Shown: positions 1-9,502, numbered from the stretch's first letter. The stretch: DNA of 64,000 nt from Alphaproteobacteria bacterium (GCA_016125455.1 WGLS01000012.1:124001-188000), one strand, 5' to 3'. Made by a program: numbers and translations. Notes: generated from the sequence alone by a model not told the origin.

Positions 1-270
1 GACCGGCGTATCGTTGTCGACGCGGATCAGGGCGCGGACGATTTCCGGGTCCTCGGGATCGATCGTCAGTTCCTTAACCTCGCCCTTCTGGACGCCGTTG
101 AAGCGCACTGCGGAGCCCTCGGAGAGGCCCGACGCATTGCCGTCAAAAATGACAACGTATTCGTCGTATTCGCTTCGGCCGCCGGCAAGGAACAGGACGA
201 AAAGGAACGCAAGGCCAATCGCCGCCAGGACGGCGCCGCCGATCAATACATAGTGGGCGCGAGTTTCCAT
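1..270 (-). CDS. mlaD: MlaD-family MCE lipid-transport protein (5' part, cut by window edge)
   Basis: Translation of the minus strand from the ATG at 270 gives METRAHYVLIGG, a membrane anchor at about residues 7-30, then the start of an MCE domain with the typical GLSEGSAVRFNGVQKGEV stretch. There is no stop before the window edge, so only 90 codons are visible. MCE proteins of this kind form the periplasmic hexamer that passes phospholipids between inner and outer membrane and dock on the MlaFE ABC transporter. The gene lies 39 bp after the mlaF stop, in the same direction, which fits an mlaEFD operon. The product name is secure at family level; the C-terminus is unseen. Confidence 0.9.
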   Translation of the reverse strand, partial: METRAHYVLIGGAVLAAIGLAFLFVLFLAGGRSEYDEYVVIFDGNASGLSEGSAVRFNGVQKGEVKELTIDPEDPEIVRALIRVDNDTPV

Positions 271-309
271 GCCTCTTGCCTTCGCCTCCCCTTCCGGCCC
301 CGACGGGCG

Positions 310-1137
310 TCAGCCCAGCGCGCTTGCGCGCGCGGCGCGGCCACGCGGCCCGGAAAAATACGATCTCGTCCACGCGTGGTCGGTTTCGGCGACTTCCGAC
401 AGCGGGCCGACCGCAATTACGTGCTTCTCGGCAAGGACAGCGACACGATCGCAGGCCGCATACAGAGAATCTAAATCGTGCGTTATCATAAAAACGGTCA
501 AGCCTAAGGAAGTCTTGAGATCGACGATTAGCTGGTCGAATTGCGCCGCGCCAATCGGGTCAAGGCCGGCCGTCGGTTCGTCAAGGAATACAATCTCCGG
601 GTCGAGAGCCAAAGCCCGCGCCAGTCCCGCGCGTTTGCGCATGCCGCCTGACAACTCCGAGGGGTATTTGTCGCCCGCCTCTGGCGGCAGGCCTGACATC
701 GAGATCTTCATGGCGGCGATGTCGCGGGCGAGCGCATCAGGCATGCCAAGGTGCTCGCGGATCGGCGCCATTACGTTCTGGGCGACGGTCAGCGAAGAAA
801 ACAGCGCCCCGCCCTGGAAAAGGACGCCCCAGCGACGCTCGATCTCGATGCGCTGGTTCTCGCTGGCGGCATAGAAATCCTGGCCGAAAACGCTGACCGA
901 CCCGGCGCTTGGGCGCTTGAGCCCGATGATCGCGCGCATCAGGACCGACTTGCCGGTGCCGGAGCCGCCGACGACGCCGAGGATTTCGCCGGACCGCAGG
1001 TCGAGGTCGAGATCCTCGTGAATGACGGCGTGGCCGAACTGGGTCTTTAGGCCGCGCACGCGGATGATCGCGTCGCTGTCCGGCCGGCCTGTGGTTCCGA
1101 CGTCACCTTTCCTCAGTATGCGGTCATCGATCACCAT
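310..1137 (-). CDS. mlaF: MlaF-type ABC transporter ATPase
   Basis: A 275-residue ABC ATPase. Walker A is GGSGTGKS at residues 57-64, the signature is LSGGM at 162-166, and Walker B runs through VFLDEPT ending at 189. The switch histidine follows in MITHD. This is the length and motif set of the cytoplasmic ATPase of Mla/Ttg2 phospholipid transporters. Its start codon shares one base with the stop of the upstream permease (TGATG), indicating translational coupling, and the MCE protein follows. The first 20 or so residues are a non-conserved extension, so an internal start is possible. Confidence 0.94.
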   Translation of the reverse strand: MVIDDRILRKGDVGTTGRPDSDAIIRVRGLKTQFGHAVIHEDLDLDLRSGEILGVVGGSGTGKSVLMRAIIGLKRPSAGSVSVFGQDFYAASENQRIEIERRWGVLFQGGALFSSLTVAQNVMAPIREHLGMPDALARDIAAMKISMSGLPPEAGDKYPSELSGGMRKRAGLARALALDPEIVFLDEPTAGLDPIGAAQFDQLIVDLKTSLGLTVFMITHDLDSLYAACDRVAVLAEKHVIAVGPLSEVAETDHAWTRSYFSGPRGRAARASALG

Positions 1138-2267
1138 CAGAAATCGATCTCAAGGTAGAACATGGCGAAGAAGCTGTCGATGAAAATGACCAGGAACAGC
1201 GACTGCACCACCGACAGCGTTGTACGCTGGCCGAGGCTCTCCGCGCTTCCTTCCACCGACATTCCCTGGAAACATCCGACAACGGAGATGATGAACGCGA
1301 AGAATGGCGCCTTGATGATTCCCGCCCAGAAATTGCTTAGGACGATGGCTTCCTTCATTCTGGCGATAAATAGCGTCGGCGAGATGTCGAGCGCGCCCCA
1401 GGACACAATGATGCCGCCGAGCAACCCCATCATCGCGCCGATGAAGGCGAGGACCGGCAGCATCACGATGAGCGCGATCGTCCGTGGCAGGACGAGCACT
1501 TCAATCGGATCAAGGCCAGTCACCCGCAGCGCGTCGATTTCCTCGCGCAGCTTCATCGATCCGATCTGGGCCGTGAACGCCGAGCCCGATCGGCCGGCTA
1601 GCAGGATCGCGGCGAGGAGAACGCCAAACTCGCGCAACACGGCAAGGCTGACGAGTTCGACCGTGAAAATCTCCGCGCCAAAGGTGGCGAGGCTCTTTGC
1701 GCCCATATAGGCGACGACCGCGCCGACGAGGAATGACATCGTCGCGACGATCGGCACGGCGTCGAGGCCTGCCGATTCCATGTGGCTGACGATCGAGGTC
1801 AGGCGGAACCGGCGCGGTTCCGCTACGGCGCGAATGAACGTGCGGACGACGACGCCGATGAAATTAAGAATGTCGATCGCCGCGAAATATACGTCGCGCG
1901 CGCCAACGCCGAGCCGCACGAGCAACATGATAAAGGGGTTGCCCCGGGCCGGCTCGACAGGGCACGGCGCGAGATGCGGGCGAACATGCTCAAGCAGCGC
2001 CATCTGGGCGTCGCTCGCCCCGGTGAACGTCGACCTGTCCGTGCGCGAGGCGCACGAACTCATGACCCGCTGGATGACCAGGGCGCCGGCCGTGTCCATC
2101 CGCTCGAGCTTCGACAAGTCGATAATCAGCTCGCGGCCGACGCTGTCTTCCTCGAAGTCGCGAATGTCATGGTCGATGCGCGCAAGAAACCGCGCGCGCC
2201 AGTCGCCCTCGATATTGAGGCGAAGGACGTCGTCTACCATGTCGACGTGGAACGTCGCGGCGTTCAT
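1137..2267 (-). CDS. mlaE: MlaE-type permease with fused N-terminal STAS domain
   Basis: Read from the ATG at 2267 (MNAATFHVD) the product has 376 residues. The first ~95 residues form a STAS-like domain, which in Escherichia coli is the separate MlaB protein. The rest is an MlaE permease with about five membrane segments, starting near VVRTFIRAV and including the conserved AGRSGSAFTAQIGSMK loop that contacts the ATPase. Fusion of MlaB to MlaE is common in Alphaproteobacteria. The open frame continues upstream to 2342, but that extra part is Arg/Gly-rich and unlike the family, so 2267 is preferred. First gene of the visible mlaEFD operon, facing away from the CHASE2 gene. Confidence 0.92.
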   Translation of the reverse strand: MNAATFHVDMVDDVLRLNIEGDWRARFLARIDHDIRDFEEDSVGRELIIDLSKLERMDTAGALVIQRVMSSCASRTDRSTFTGASDAQMALLEHVRPHLAPCPVEPARGNPFIMLLVRLGVGARDVYFAAIDILNFIGVVVRTFIRAVAEPRRFRLTSIVSHMESAGLDAVPIVATMSFLVGAVVAYMGAKSLATFGAEIFTVELVSLAVLREFGVLLAAILLAGRSGSAFTAQIGSMKLREEIDALRVTGLDPIEVLVLPRTIALIVMLPVLAFIGAMMGLLGGIIVSWGALDISPTLFIARMKEAIVLSNFWAGIIKAPFFAFIISVVGCFQGMSVEGSAESLGQRTTLSVVQSLFLVIFIDSFFAMFYLEIDF

Positions 2268-2491
2268 GGGCGCCGATTCTCCTCCGAAACGATTTCCCCA
2301 ACCTAGCGGCCCGGAACGCGACTTGCACTGTCGAGTCGGCAAACAGAATGATACGGTTCGTCTGAAGACAGCGTGAACGCGCGCGCGTGGCGAACAAGTG
2401 GTCGTCCGGCGGGGCTTCTGGCCCGTTTTCGGCCTGAAGCGAGAGCGCAGCGCGACAAGATGGCGCTGGTTGAAGTCGGGTTTTTAGAGTT

Positions 2492-4783
2492 GTGGCCAAT
2501 TCCTCTTTCTTCTCGCGATCGAACTTCGCCGCTGCGCCGCCGCTGGCGGCTGGCGTGGTGGCGCTCTGCGTCATCGCACTGCTTGCCCTGGCCTCGGCGC
2601 CGGTGCGTGAAGGCGGCGCGCGCGCTGGCCTGTTCGACCTCTATCAGCGGCTTGCGCCGATGGAGGGCGCGCCGGTCCAGCGCTTCCACGTCATCGAAAT
2701 CGACAAGGACAGCATAAACCGGATCGGGCCCTGGCCCTGGCCGCGATCGGAGCTCGGGCGCGTCGTCGCCGCCGCAAAGTCCGCTGGCGCGCGCGGCATT
2801 ATTATCGTTGAGCCGGTCGATGCGCCCGACCCACTGTCACCCGGAACGATTGGATCGTTCTGGCTGGAAGGCGCCCGCGACAATCGCCTCGCCGAAGAAC
2901 TGGCGCGTCTGCCCGATACCGATGCGGCGCTCGGCCGGGCGCTGGAGGGCGTTGACGCCGCGGTGGCGATCGACCCCGGGCCCAACGCCGCAGCGTCTGA
3001 ACGCCCCGACCTCACGTCGACCGATCCCGATGCCGCCGGTTGGGTGCGGTTCGATATCGCGACCGAGAATGCCGGATTGCAGCCCTTGCCGGCCGGGGCC
3101 CGCGTTGCGCTGCTTGGCGTTGAGCCGCGGGGCGCTGTCGCCGAACCCATTGCGGCGCGCGCCCGCATCGCCGTCGGGGCCCTGCCGACCGACGAAGACG
3201 GGGTTTTCCGCGCGCCGACGCTGATTTGGAGCCTGCAAGGCGCCGCGGCCCCCGGCATCCCGCTGGCCGCAGCGATTGTGGCGTCGGGCGAAAAATCGGC
3301 CGTTGCGCACCTCAATGCTTCCGCCACCACGCCTTTTGGCAGACTGATATCGTCCATTTCGATCGGCGAAACCGGGCCACGATTGCCGCTCGACTCCAGG
3401 GGCCGGGCGGTGATCGGCTGGCCGAAACGGGTCGAGGCGCCGACGACCCCGGCATGGCGCCTGGTCGACGCCGCCGGCGGTTCGAACGCCCAGCTCGCCG
3501 GCAAGGTCGCCCTCGTAGGCCTGAGCTCGGACCTCGGCGGGTATGTGCGCACGCCGATTGGCGAGTTGTCCCGGGTGCAGGCGAGCGCAGTCGTCGCCGA
3601 CCGTCTGGTCGCCGGCGCCGTCGCCGCCCGGCCCGGCTGGATCGGCTATGTCGAGGCCGCTCTCGTCATGGCGCTTGGCGCAGCGGCAATGGTGTGGTCG
3701 CAGAAGATGAGTTTCTGGCGCTCGATGGGTCTTGCCGGCATCGCCGGCGCGTTGGTCCTCGGCGCGTCGATTGCCGCCTATGCTGGTCCAGCGGTGTTGT
3801 TCAATCCGTTTCCGGCGATGATCGCGCTGTTCGTCGGCGCGATCGCGGTCGCGGGCGGCCGCTCGTTCGGCGAGGCGCTAAGCGATGAAAAGGTTCGCGG
3901 CAATTTCCGCGGCGCCCTGCCCGAACCGACCATGCGCGCCCTGCGCGAGGAGGGCGCTCGGGACGTTCTCGAAGGGGCCCGGCGCGAAATCACCGTGCTC
4001 GCCTGCGAAGTCTCCTTCATGGAGGAAGACCTGGAACGCTTCGCCGGTCGCGCCGGGGACCTGACGGCCATGATCGCATCCGCCTGCCAGTCACTGCGCA
4101 AGGCAATCGTTGAATTTGGCGGCGCAGCGGATCAGGGGGATGGCGGCAAGGTGTTTGGCTACTACAACGCGCCACTTGAGACCGCCGATCATCCGAAGGC
4201 GGCCTGTTCAGCCGCGCTGCGCCTTGTGGAGGCGATGGACAAGATCAATGCCGGCCTGAACGGTCCGGGCGGGCGCGACGTGCAGCTGCGCCTGTCGATC
4301 GGGATCTCGATCGGGGAGTGCCTCGTCGGGCCAATGGGCCAGGGTCGATCAAATCGCTATTCGGCGATCGGCGAACCGATGGACATCGCCCAACACTTGC
4401 GCAAGCAGGCGGGGGTCTATGGCCCGGCGATAATCTGCGACGAGACCATTCATCGTCGTACGCACCACCATTTCGCCTACCTTGAACTCGATCGCGTGGA
4501 CAGCACGGAGAATCGGCGCCCGATGACGTTCTACGCCCTAGTCGGCAATCCGTTCGTCAAGTCGAGCAAGAGTTTTCGCGCGCTCGACGGCGCCCATCGG
4601 GATATGCTGTCGGCTTACCGCAGCGGCGACGCCCAGGCCGCCCGCCTCAACCTGTTGCGGGCGCGGCGCTCGCCGGGCGCGAACATCCCGCTCTTCGACA
4701 TCTACGAAAAGCGCATTCTCGCGATGGATGGAGCCGACGCGCCGCTGCGCGCCGAAACGAATCCTGAAACGGTGTCGAACTAG
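2492..4783 (+). CDS. CHASE2-domain membrane protein with degenerate class III cyclase domain
   Basis: Begins with GTG at 2492 and encodes 763 residues. An N-terminal membrane helix (about 17-38) is followed by a periplasmic CHASE2 sensor domain (about 45-360, with the IEIDKDSINRIGPWPWPR start typical of the family), three membrane helices (about 375-465) and a class III nucleotide cyclase fold (about 495-690). The catalytic set looks broken: the first metal Asp is Glu506, the second aligns with Gly552 in an ungapped GG..D...GKV motif, the base-selecting Lys aligns with Gln548, and the transition-state Asn/Arg pair is Asp631/His635. The fold is sure; cyclase activity is doubtful. It may act as a receptor or regulatory subunit. 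The region 2268-2491, shared with mlaE, should hold divergent promoters. Confidence 0.88.
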   Translation: MANSSFFSRSNFAAAPPLAAGVVALCVIALLALASAPVREGGARAGLFDLYQRLAPMEGAPVQRFHVIEIDKDSINRIGPWPWPRSELGRVVAAAKSAGARGIIIVEPVDAPDPLSPGTIGSFWLEGARDNRLAEELARLPDTDAALGRALEGVDAAVAIDPGPNAAASERPDLTSTDPDAAGWVRFDIATENAGLQPLPAGARVALLGVEPRGAVAEPIAARARIAVGALPTDEDGVFRAPTLIWSLQGAAAPGIPLAAAIVASGEKSAVAHLNASATTPFGRLISSISIGETGPRLPLDSRGRAVIGWPKRVEAPTTPAWRLVDAAGGSNAQLAGKVALVGLSSDLGGYVRTPIGELSRVQASAVVADRLVAGAVAARPGWIGYVEAALVMALGAAAMVWSQKMSFWRSMGLAGIAGALVLGASIAAYAGPAVLFNPFPAMIALFVGAIAVAGGRSFGEALSDEKVRGNFRGALPEPTMRALREEGARDVLEGARREITVLACEVSFMEEDLERFAGRAGDLTAMIASACQSLRKAIVEFGGAADQGDGGKVFGYYNAPLETADHPKAACSAALRLVEAMDKINAGLNGPGGRDVQLRLSIGISIGECLVGPMGQGRSNRYSAIGEPMDIAQHLRKQAGVYGPAIICDETIHRRTHHHFAYLELDRVDSTENRRPMTFYALVGNPFVKSSKSFRALDGAHRDMLSAYRSGDAQAARLNLLRARRSPGANIPLFDIYEKRILAMDGADAPLRAETNPETVSN

Positions 4784-4869
4784 CCGCCCAACGAGGGGAC
4801 GCTGGCCTCGTCAGGATCCGAACCAGAAGCCGAGCCCGGGCGTCCCGCCGGCGTCGCTACTGTCCACCG

Positions 4870-5661
4870 CTACTGGCCGCCGCCAGCCCTTGCGCCCGCG
4901 GTCAGGGTCAGGTCGCTCGCCGTCCTCGGGTTCACCGCGCCGACGCCCGCCGCCGAAAACCGCGCCTCAAGGGCTGCCGCGGCGATGTCATCGGCAAGGT
5001 CCGCCAGCTTGATCGAGGCGGCGTCGAAACGACCGCGAATGGAAACGCTCGCGAGCTGTCGATCGGCGTTGTCCGCCGGCAGGATGTCGACGCACGCAAG
5101 GAAGACCGCCCGCTGGAACCGCATTGTCTGGATGGCGTCCTCGAGGAGCGCGACGTCCTCCATGGTCGGCGAGGCAGACCGCAGGCCGGTCGCAGAAAAC
5201 GTCGTCTCCACGGCATCAATAAGCTGCGCCGCAGCCTTGAGCGCCTGATCGGCGTCGTGCATGAGCGCCGCAAGCGCTGAGTCGCCGTTGCCGAGGGTCT
5301 CGGCGTACCGTTCAGCGGTCAGATCCGCCGACTTGCCTGAAATGAGTGAGATCGGGCCATCGCGGAACCCTGCGCGGGTCCATTTGTCCGACTCGAGTTT
5401 GGACGCTGCGAGCGTGATGTCGGCCCGCTCCCTTTGTTGTTCGGCGCGCTGGGGCTCAATAGTCGAAACGGTTGTGGAGCATCCGCATGCGCCTGCCAGG
5501 ACGGCGGCGCCCAGTAACCGGCGCGCCGATGTTCCTGGCCTCAGTGTCCCGAAAGCAAGGCCCCTGAGCGTAAAGGCCTCTAGCTTCGCGAATCTCGCCG
5601 CCGGTCCGGGGCATCGCGGGGAAGACTCGACGTTCAACGCGTGACGCAACGTCATAACCAC
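4870..5661 (-). CDS. Probable lipoprotein, unknown function
   Basis: A 263-codon open frame with no close family I recognise. After an Arg-rich leader there is a hydrophobic run (RRLLGAAVLAGACGCSTT) that looks like a lipoprotein signal ending at one of two cysteines, about residues 59 and 61. The real start is then probably an internal GTG/TTG codon near residue 30-45 and not the ATG at 5661. The remaining ~200 residues are Ala-rich and helical, with regular acidic/basic spacing. It is convergent with the CHASE2 gene and divergent from the iminopeptidase gene. Codon usage matches its neighbours, so it is probably real, but the start is uncertain. Confidence 0.6.
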   Translation of the reverse strand: MVMTLRHALNVESSPRCPGPAARFAKLEAFTLRGLAFGTLRPGTSARRLLGAAVLAGACGCSTTVSTIEPQRAEQQRERADITLAASKLESDKWTRAGFRDGPISLISGKSADLTAERYAETLGNGDSALAALMHDADQALKAAAQLIDAVETTFSATGLRSASPTMEDVALLEDAIQTMRFQRAVFLACVDILPADNADRQLASVSIRGRFDAASIKLADLADDIAAAALEARFSAAGVGAVNPRTASDLTLTAGARAGGGQ

Positions 5662-5882
5662 ACTACTTTGTTTGCGCGCGGCTCGTTACAAGCGAAGCTT
5701 TACGTCGACTGGACGAAGATGCTTAACCGCTCGATGACGAACCCACGCAACCGAACCCGACCACCCGGCCAGATCGACGCACAACCCTGACGCGCCAACC
5801 CTTCCGAGCATTCCGCGTCGCACCGCTCCCCTCAGGCGACGTGGACAATGTAACAAACCCGAACATTAAAGTCAGCTCATCA

Positions 5883-6836
5883 ATGACATCGCATTTAGAT
5901 TTGTATTCGCCGATCGAACCGCACCTCACCGGGATGCTCCAGGTGTCCGACCTGCACACCGTCTACTATGAGGTTTCCGGCAATCCGCATGGCAAGCCGG
6001 TCGTGGTCTGTCATGGGGGCCCGGGCGGCGGATCGACGGCCTCGATGCGTCGCTACTTCGACCCGAAGCGCTACCGGATCATCCTGTTCGACCAGCGCGG
6101 CTGCGGGCGATCGACGCCGCGGGCGGACCTGCGCGAGAATGACACCTGGCGGCTGATCGACGACATGGAGCGCCTCAGGGTCGAGCTAGGCGTCGACCGG
6201 TGGCAGGTTTTCGGCGGCTCCTGGGGTTCCACCCTGTCCCTTGCCTATGCCGAAACCCATCCGGACCGTGTGACAGAGCTCGTGCTGCGCGGGATATTCA
6301 TGCTGCGACGGGCCGAGCTCCTCTGGTTTTACCAGGAAGGCGCGAGCTGGATTTATCCGGACGCCTGGGAGGCGTTCATTGCCCCGATCCCCGAGGCCGA
6401 GCGTGATGACCTGATGGCGGCCTATCACCGGCGACTCACGGGCGACGACGCAAGCGAGCTAGCGCGCTGCGCGCGCGCTTGGAGCGTCTGGGAGGGCGGC
6501 ACGGTGTCGCTCGAGCCGTCGCTGGAACGCATGCGCAGCTTTTCCTCCGACGCATTTGCCATCGCCTTCGCCCGGATCGAGTGCCACTATTTCGTCAATG
6601 GCGGCTTTTTCGACGCCGACGACCAGTTGCTGAAGGACATCGATCGCATCCGGCATATTCCGGCGACGATCGTTCAGGGCCGCTATGACGTCGTGACGCC
6701 GATGAAGTCGGCCTGGGACCTCCACCGCGCCTGGCCCGAGGCGGAGCTGAAAATCATTGGCGACGCCGGCCACGCCGCGAGCGAGCCCGGAATCATCGAC
6801 GCCCTTGTACGCGCGACGGACAGATATGCGGGCTAG
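5883..6836 (+). CDS. pip: Proline iminopeptidase
   Basis: A 317-residue alpha/beta hydrolase of peptidase family S33. Visible marks are the oxyanion loop HGGPGGGS, the DQRGCGRS motif typical of prolyl aminopeptidases, the nucleophile elbow GGSWGS, the acid in GRYDVVTP and the catalytic His in GDAGHAASEPG. It removes N-terminal proline from peptides in the cytoplasm. An in-frame ATG exists at 5841, but the family starts near the segment beginning MTSHLDLYSPIEPH, so 5883 is chosen. The 220 bp upstream, shared with the divergent lipoprotein-like gene, shows no further gene. Confidence 0.93.
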   Translation: MTSHLDLYSPIEPHLTGMLQVSDLHTVYYEVSGNPHGKPVVVCHGGPGGGSTASMRRYFDPKRYRIILFDQRGCGRSTPRADLRENDTWRLIDDMERLRVELGVDRWQVFGGSWGSTLSLAYAETHPDRVTELVLRGIFMLRRAELLWFYQEGASWIYPDAWEAFIAPIPEAERDDLMAAYHRRLTGDDASELARCARAWSVWEGGTVSLEPSLERMRSFSSDAFAIAFARIECHYFVNGGFFDADDQLLKDIDRIRHIPATIVQGRYDVVTPMKSAWDLHRAWPEAELKIIGDAGHAASEPGIIDALVRATDRYAG

Positions 6837-6936
6837 CGCGAATTGCAGCGAGAGCGGATCGCGGTTTCGTGTCCGCAAGTGCGCCAACTAAATTGCCCTT
6901 CGCCGTCGCGCTGATCCATTCAGCGTTCACTCGCCG

Positions 6937-7284
6937 CTAAAGCACCGTCAATACGGCTTCCGGCGGACGGCCAATGGCGGCCTTGCCGTTCGCGATGACG
7001 ATAGGCCGTTCGATCAGGACAGGGTTTTCGACCATCAGGCGAATGAGGTCGGCGCGCGTGAGCTTGACGTCGTCGACGCCAAGCTCCCTGTACGCCGCCT
7101 CTTTCGCACGCATCGCCTCGCGCGGCTCAAGCCCCAGCAACTTCAGGATGTCGCCGAGGACCTTGGCGCTCGGCGGCGTCTTTAGATACTCGATGATCTC
7201 CGGCTCGACGCCGTTCGCCCTCAGAAGCGCGAGCGTCTGGCGCGACTTCGAACAGCGCGGGTTATGATAGATCCGTACGCCCAC
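6937..7284 (-). CDS. arsC: ArsC/Spx-family reductase (arsenate reductase type)
   Basis: From the GTG at 7284 the product is 115 residues, the normal ArsC length, and starts VGVRIYHNPRCSKSR. The catalytic Cys sits in HNPRCSKSR; the conserved Arg in the C-terminal PVLIERPIV segment is also present. The family reduces arsenate using glutathione/glutaredoxin, but many chromosomal members lack arsenic function. A GAGG ribosome site lies about 8 nt upstream, and the start falls 22 bp after the stop of the SNF transporter gene, so the two are probably co-transcribed. A longer frame to 7362 would overlap that gene and adds low-complexity sequence. No ars operon genes are nearby. Confidence 0.88.
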   Translation of the reverse strand: MGVRIYHNPRCSKSRQTLALLRANGVEPEIIEYLKTPPSAKVLGDILKLLGLEPREAMRAKEAAYRELGVDDVKLTRADLIRLMVENPVLIERPIVIANGKAAIGRPPEAVLTVL

Positions 7285-7306
7285 GGTCTTCGCCTCAGGG
7301 CCGCGG

Positions 7307-8842
7307 TCAGCCGGCGGCGAGAAGCGGCGCGATGACGGTCGAGTAGACGATGACGGCGCCAATCCCGATCGGGCAGACCCAGCGGATCAGGAATCGCCAG
7401 CGCTGGTACCAGAGCTCGCTCTCGAAGCCGATCTCCTCGCGGCTGACCGATGTCGAGACGACCCAGCCTGCGAAAATCGCTGTGATGAAGCCGGCGATCG
7501 GCAGCACGATATCCGTCGTCGCGCTGAGGAAATCGAGCAGCACCATGCCCTCGAACAGAGGGATGAATTCTGCCGGCCGCCAGGTGTTGAAAAAGAGGTC
7601 CCGCACCGAGCCGTCGGCGTTCACCGCCGGGACCTGCGACAGCGCGTTCGCCACGCCTATCAGAAACGCGATGCCGCCGAGCACGATCGCGATCATCGTG
7701 CGCTGGCGGCCGGGCTGTTGCTCTTCGAACCATGCGGTCGAGGCCTCAAGGAGCGCAATTGAGGAAGTGATTGCCGCAAAGAACGCCAGGACGAAGAATA
7801 TCAGCCCGAAGACAGCGCCGAATGGCATGCCCTGAAACGCCTGCGGCAAGGTCTGGAACATGAGCGTCGGGCCGGCGGCCGGCGCGAGGCCAACCTGGAA
7901 AACGATCGGGAAAATCGCGATGCCGGCGAGGATCCCGACCGCCGTGTCAGAGAGGGCGACAAGGCGAGCCGAGCGCGGCAGATCCTGCTGGCGGCTCATG
8001 TGCGCGCCATAGGTCGCCATCAGCGCTGAGCCAAGGCCGATCGAGAAGAATGCCTGCCCGAGAGCTGCGGATATCACGGACCCGTCGCGAAGGCCGCGCA
8101 GGAAGCCGCCGACGACCTCGCCGTTTTCAAGTACGCGATCTTCGAGCCGGAAGCCGAAAAGAAAATCGCCGCCGCGGGCGAAGTCGCCCGTCGATACGGA
8201 AAAGACAACCAGGATCGCCAGCATGACAAAAAAAGCCGGCATCAGGATCGTCACCGCCTGCTCAATGCCGCCCTTGATGCCGCGGGCGACGATGGCGACC
8301 GTGATGGTCATGAAGACGGCGTGATAGAAGATCATCCGTACAGGATCGGAAAGCAACGCGCCGAGCTTCGCCTTCACCGCATCGCCGGTTTCGCCGGCGA
8401 AAGCGCCAGCGGCAATCGCGCCTGGACCGTCGGCGGCGATGGCGCCGATCAGCGACGAGCCGATCATGACCGCATACGCGATAACCCAGCCTGCGATCAC
8501 CGAATAGAAGGTCAGGATGACGAAGGCACCGATCATCCCGGTCCAGGACTGCAGCGCCCACCAGGTCGAGCGCCCCTCAGACTTTGCGATCCGCGCGACG
8601 CTGCCGACCGCCGACATCCGCCCGCGCCGGCCAATAAAGAGCTCCGCGACGAGGACGGGCAAGCCGATCAGGAGGACGCATAGGACGTAGAAGACGACAA
8701 AGACGCCGCCGCCATTTTCGCCAGCGACGTACGGGAACCGCCAGAGATTGCCGAGCCCTACCGCAGATCCGACCGCGGCGAGGATAAACGCCGCCTTGGA
8801 CGACCATTCTTCGTTATTTTCCGCCTGTTGCGGCATGCGCAA
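7307..8842 (-). CDS. Sodium-dependent transporter, SNF (neurotransmitter:sodium symporter) family
   Basis: A 511-residue integral membrane protein with about 11-12 helices. The N-terminus carries the hallmark AAVGSAVGLGNLWRFPYV, whose unwound helix 1 binds sodium and substrate, followed by GENGGGVF. Prokaryotic members such as LeuT, TnaT and MhsT import amino acids with sodium; the substrate cannot be read from the sequence. It is the promoter-proximal gene of a probable two-gene unit with the ArsC-family gene. ATG codons at 8842 and 8836 are both possible starts. Confidence 0.94.
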   Translation of the reverse strand: MRMPQQAENNEEWSSKAAFILAAVGSAVGLGNLWRFPYVAGENGGGVFVVFYVLCVLLIGLPVLVAELFIGRRGRMSAVGSVARIAKSEGRSTWWALQSWTGMIGAFVILTFYSVIAGWVIAYAVMIGSSLIGAIAADGPGAIAAGAFAGETGDAVKAKLGALLSDPVRMIFYHAVFMTITVAIVARGIKGGIEQAVTILMPAFFVMLAILVVFSVSTGDFARGGDFLFGFRLEDRVLENGEVVGGFLRGLRDGSVISAALGQAFFSIGLGSALMATYGAHMSRQQDLPRSARLVALSDTAVGILAGIAIFPIVFQVGLAPAAGPTLMFQTLPQAFQGMPFGAVFGLIFFVLAFFAAITSSIALLEASTAWFEEQQPGRQRTMIAIVLGGIAFLIGVANALSQVPAVNADGSVRDLFFNTWRPAEFIPLFEGMVLLDFLSATTDIVLPIAGFITAIFAGWVVSTSVSREEIGFESELWYQRWRFLIRWVCPIGIGAVIVYSTVIAPLLAAG

Positions 8843-9090
8843 TTCCCCTGATCTTCGAACTGGAACGACACGATTCCGCCGGGTCCGGCCCGCGCCGGAC
8901 CGCGCCTGCTGGCCAGACTTGCGCGAATTTGTCGAAAGTCGGTCGGAATGTCGGTTTCAACCCCTGATTTTAGCCGATTTTTTACTGGCCAAATTCGATG
9001 ATGTCGATGCGTCCCTGCACGCTTCGACCGGACCCGCGTCGAAGCTGCGGTGGCGACCGCCCAAGCGGCGTTTCACGAAGGGTACGTCGA

Positions 9091-9459
9091 ATGACCGAGA
9101 CGACCGGCGAATATGGACCAACGCTCGAACCCGAACAGCTTTCGGCGCTGCTCGAGGCTGCTGGTCCCGAAGGCGTCCGCGAAATCATGGACGCGTTCTG
9201 GCGATCGACAAGCGACCTGATTGCCGCCGTGCGACAGCAGGCCGACGCCGGCGACTTCGGCGAAGCGGCGAAAACCGCCCATGCCTTGAAAGGTTCCGCA
9301 GCGAACATCGGCGCTTCGCTGCTGGCCACCCTCGCCAAGGCGATGGAAACGGCGTGCAAGGAAGCGGATGCCACGTCGCTGAACGATCGGATCGAGCGCG
9401 CCGACGCCGCGGTCGACGTGACCCGCACGGCGATTGACGGCCTCATCGACGCCGCCTGA
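9091..9459 (+). CDS. Stand-alone HPt phosphotransfer protein
   Basis: A 122-residue protein starting MTETTGEYGP. Residues about 40-115 form a four-helix HPt domain with phospho-accepting His64 in AHALKGSAANIGA. Such proteins shuttle phosphate between hybrid histidine kinases and response regulators. No kinase or regulator gene is adjacent; a hybrid kinase without its own HPt domain is encoded at 34383-36161 and could be a partner, which is only inference. The frame is open upstream to 8998, but that part is Arg-rich and lacks a ribosome site. The 248 bp between the SNF gene and this one show no other feature. Confidence 0.85.
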   Translation: MTETTGEYGPTLEPEQLSALLEAAGPEGVREIMDAFWRSTSDLIAAVRQQADAGDFGEAAKTAHALKGSAANIGASLLATLAKAMETACKEADATSLNDRIERADAAVDVTRTAIDGLIDAA

Positions 9460-9502
9460 GCGAATTGCCCTACTGACTTTCTTTCACCGGCCTGGAGGCC
9501 CC

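Noticed and set aside
7285-7362. Longer start for the ArsC-family gene at 7362
   Set aside because: It would overlap the SNF transporter gene and adds Ser/Arg/Pro-rich residues not found in the family; the GTG at 7284 has a ribosome site.
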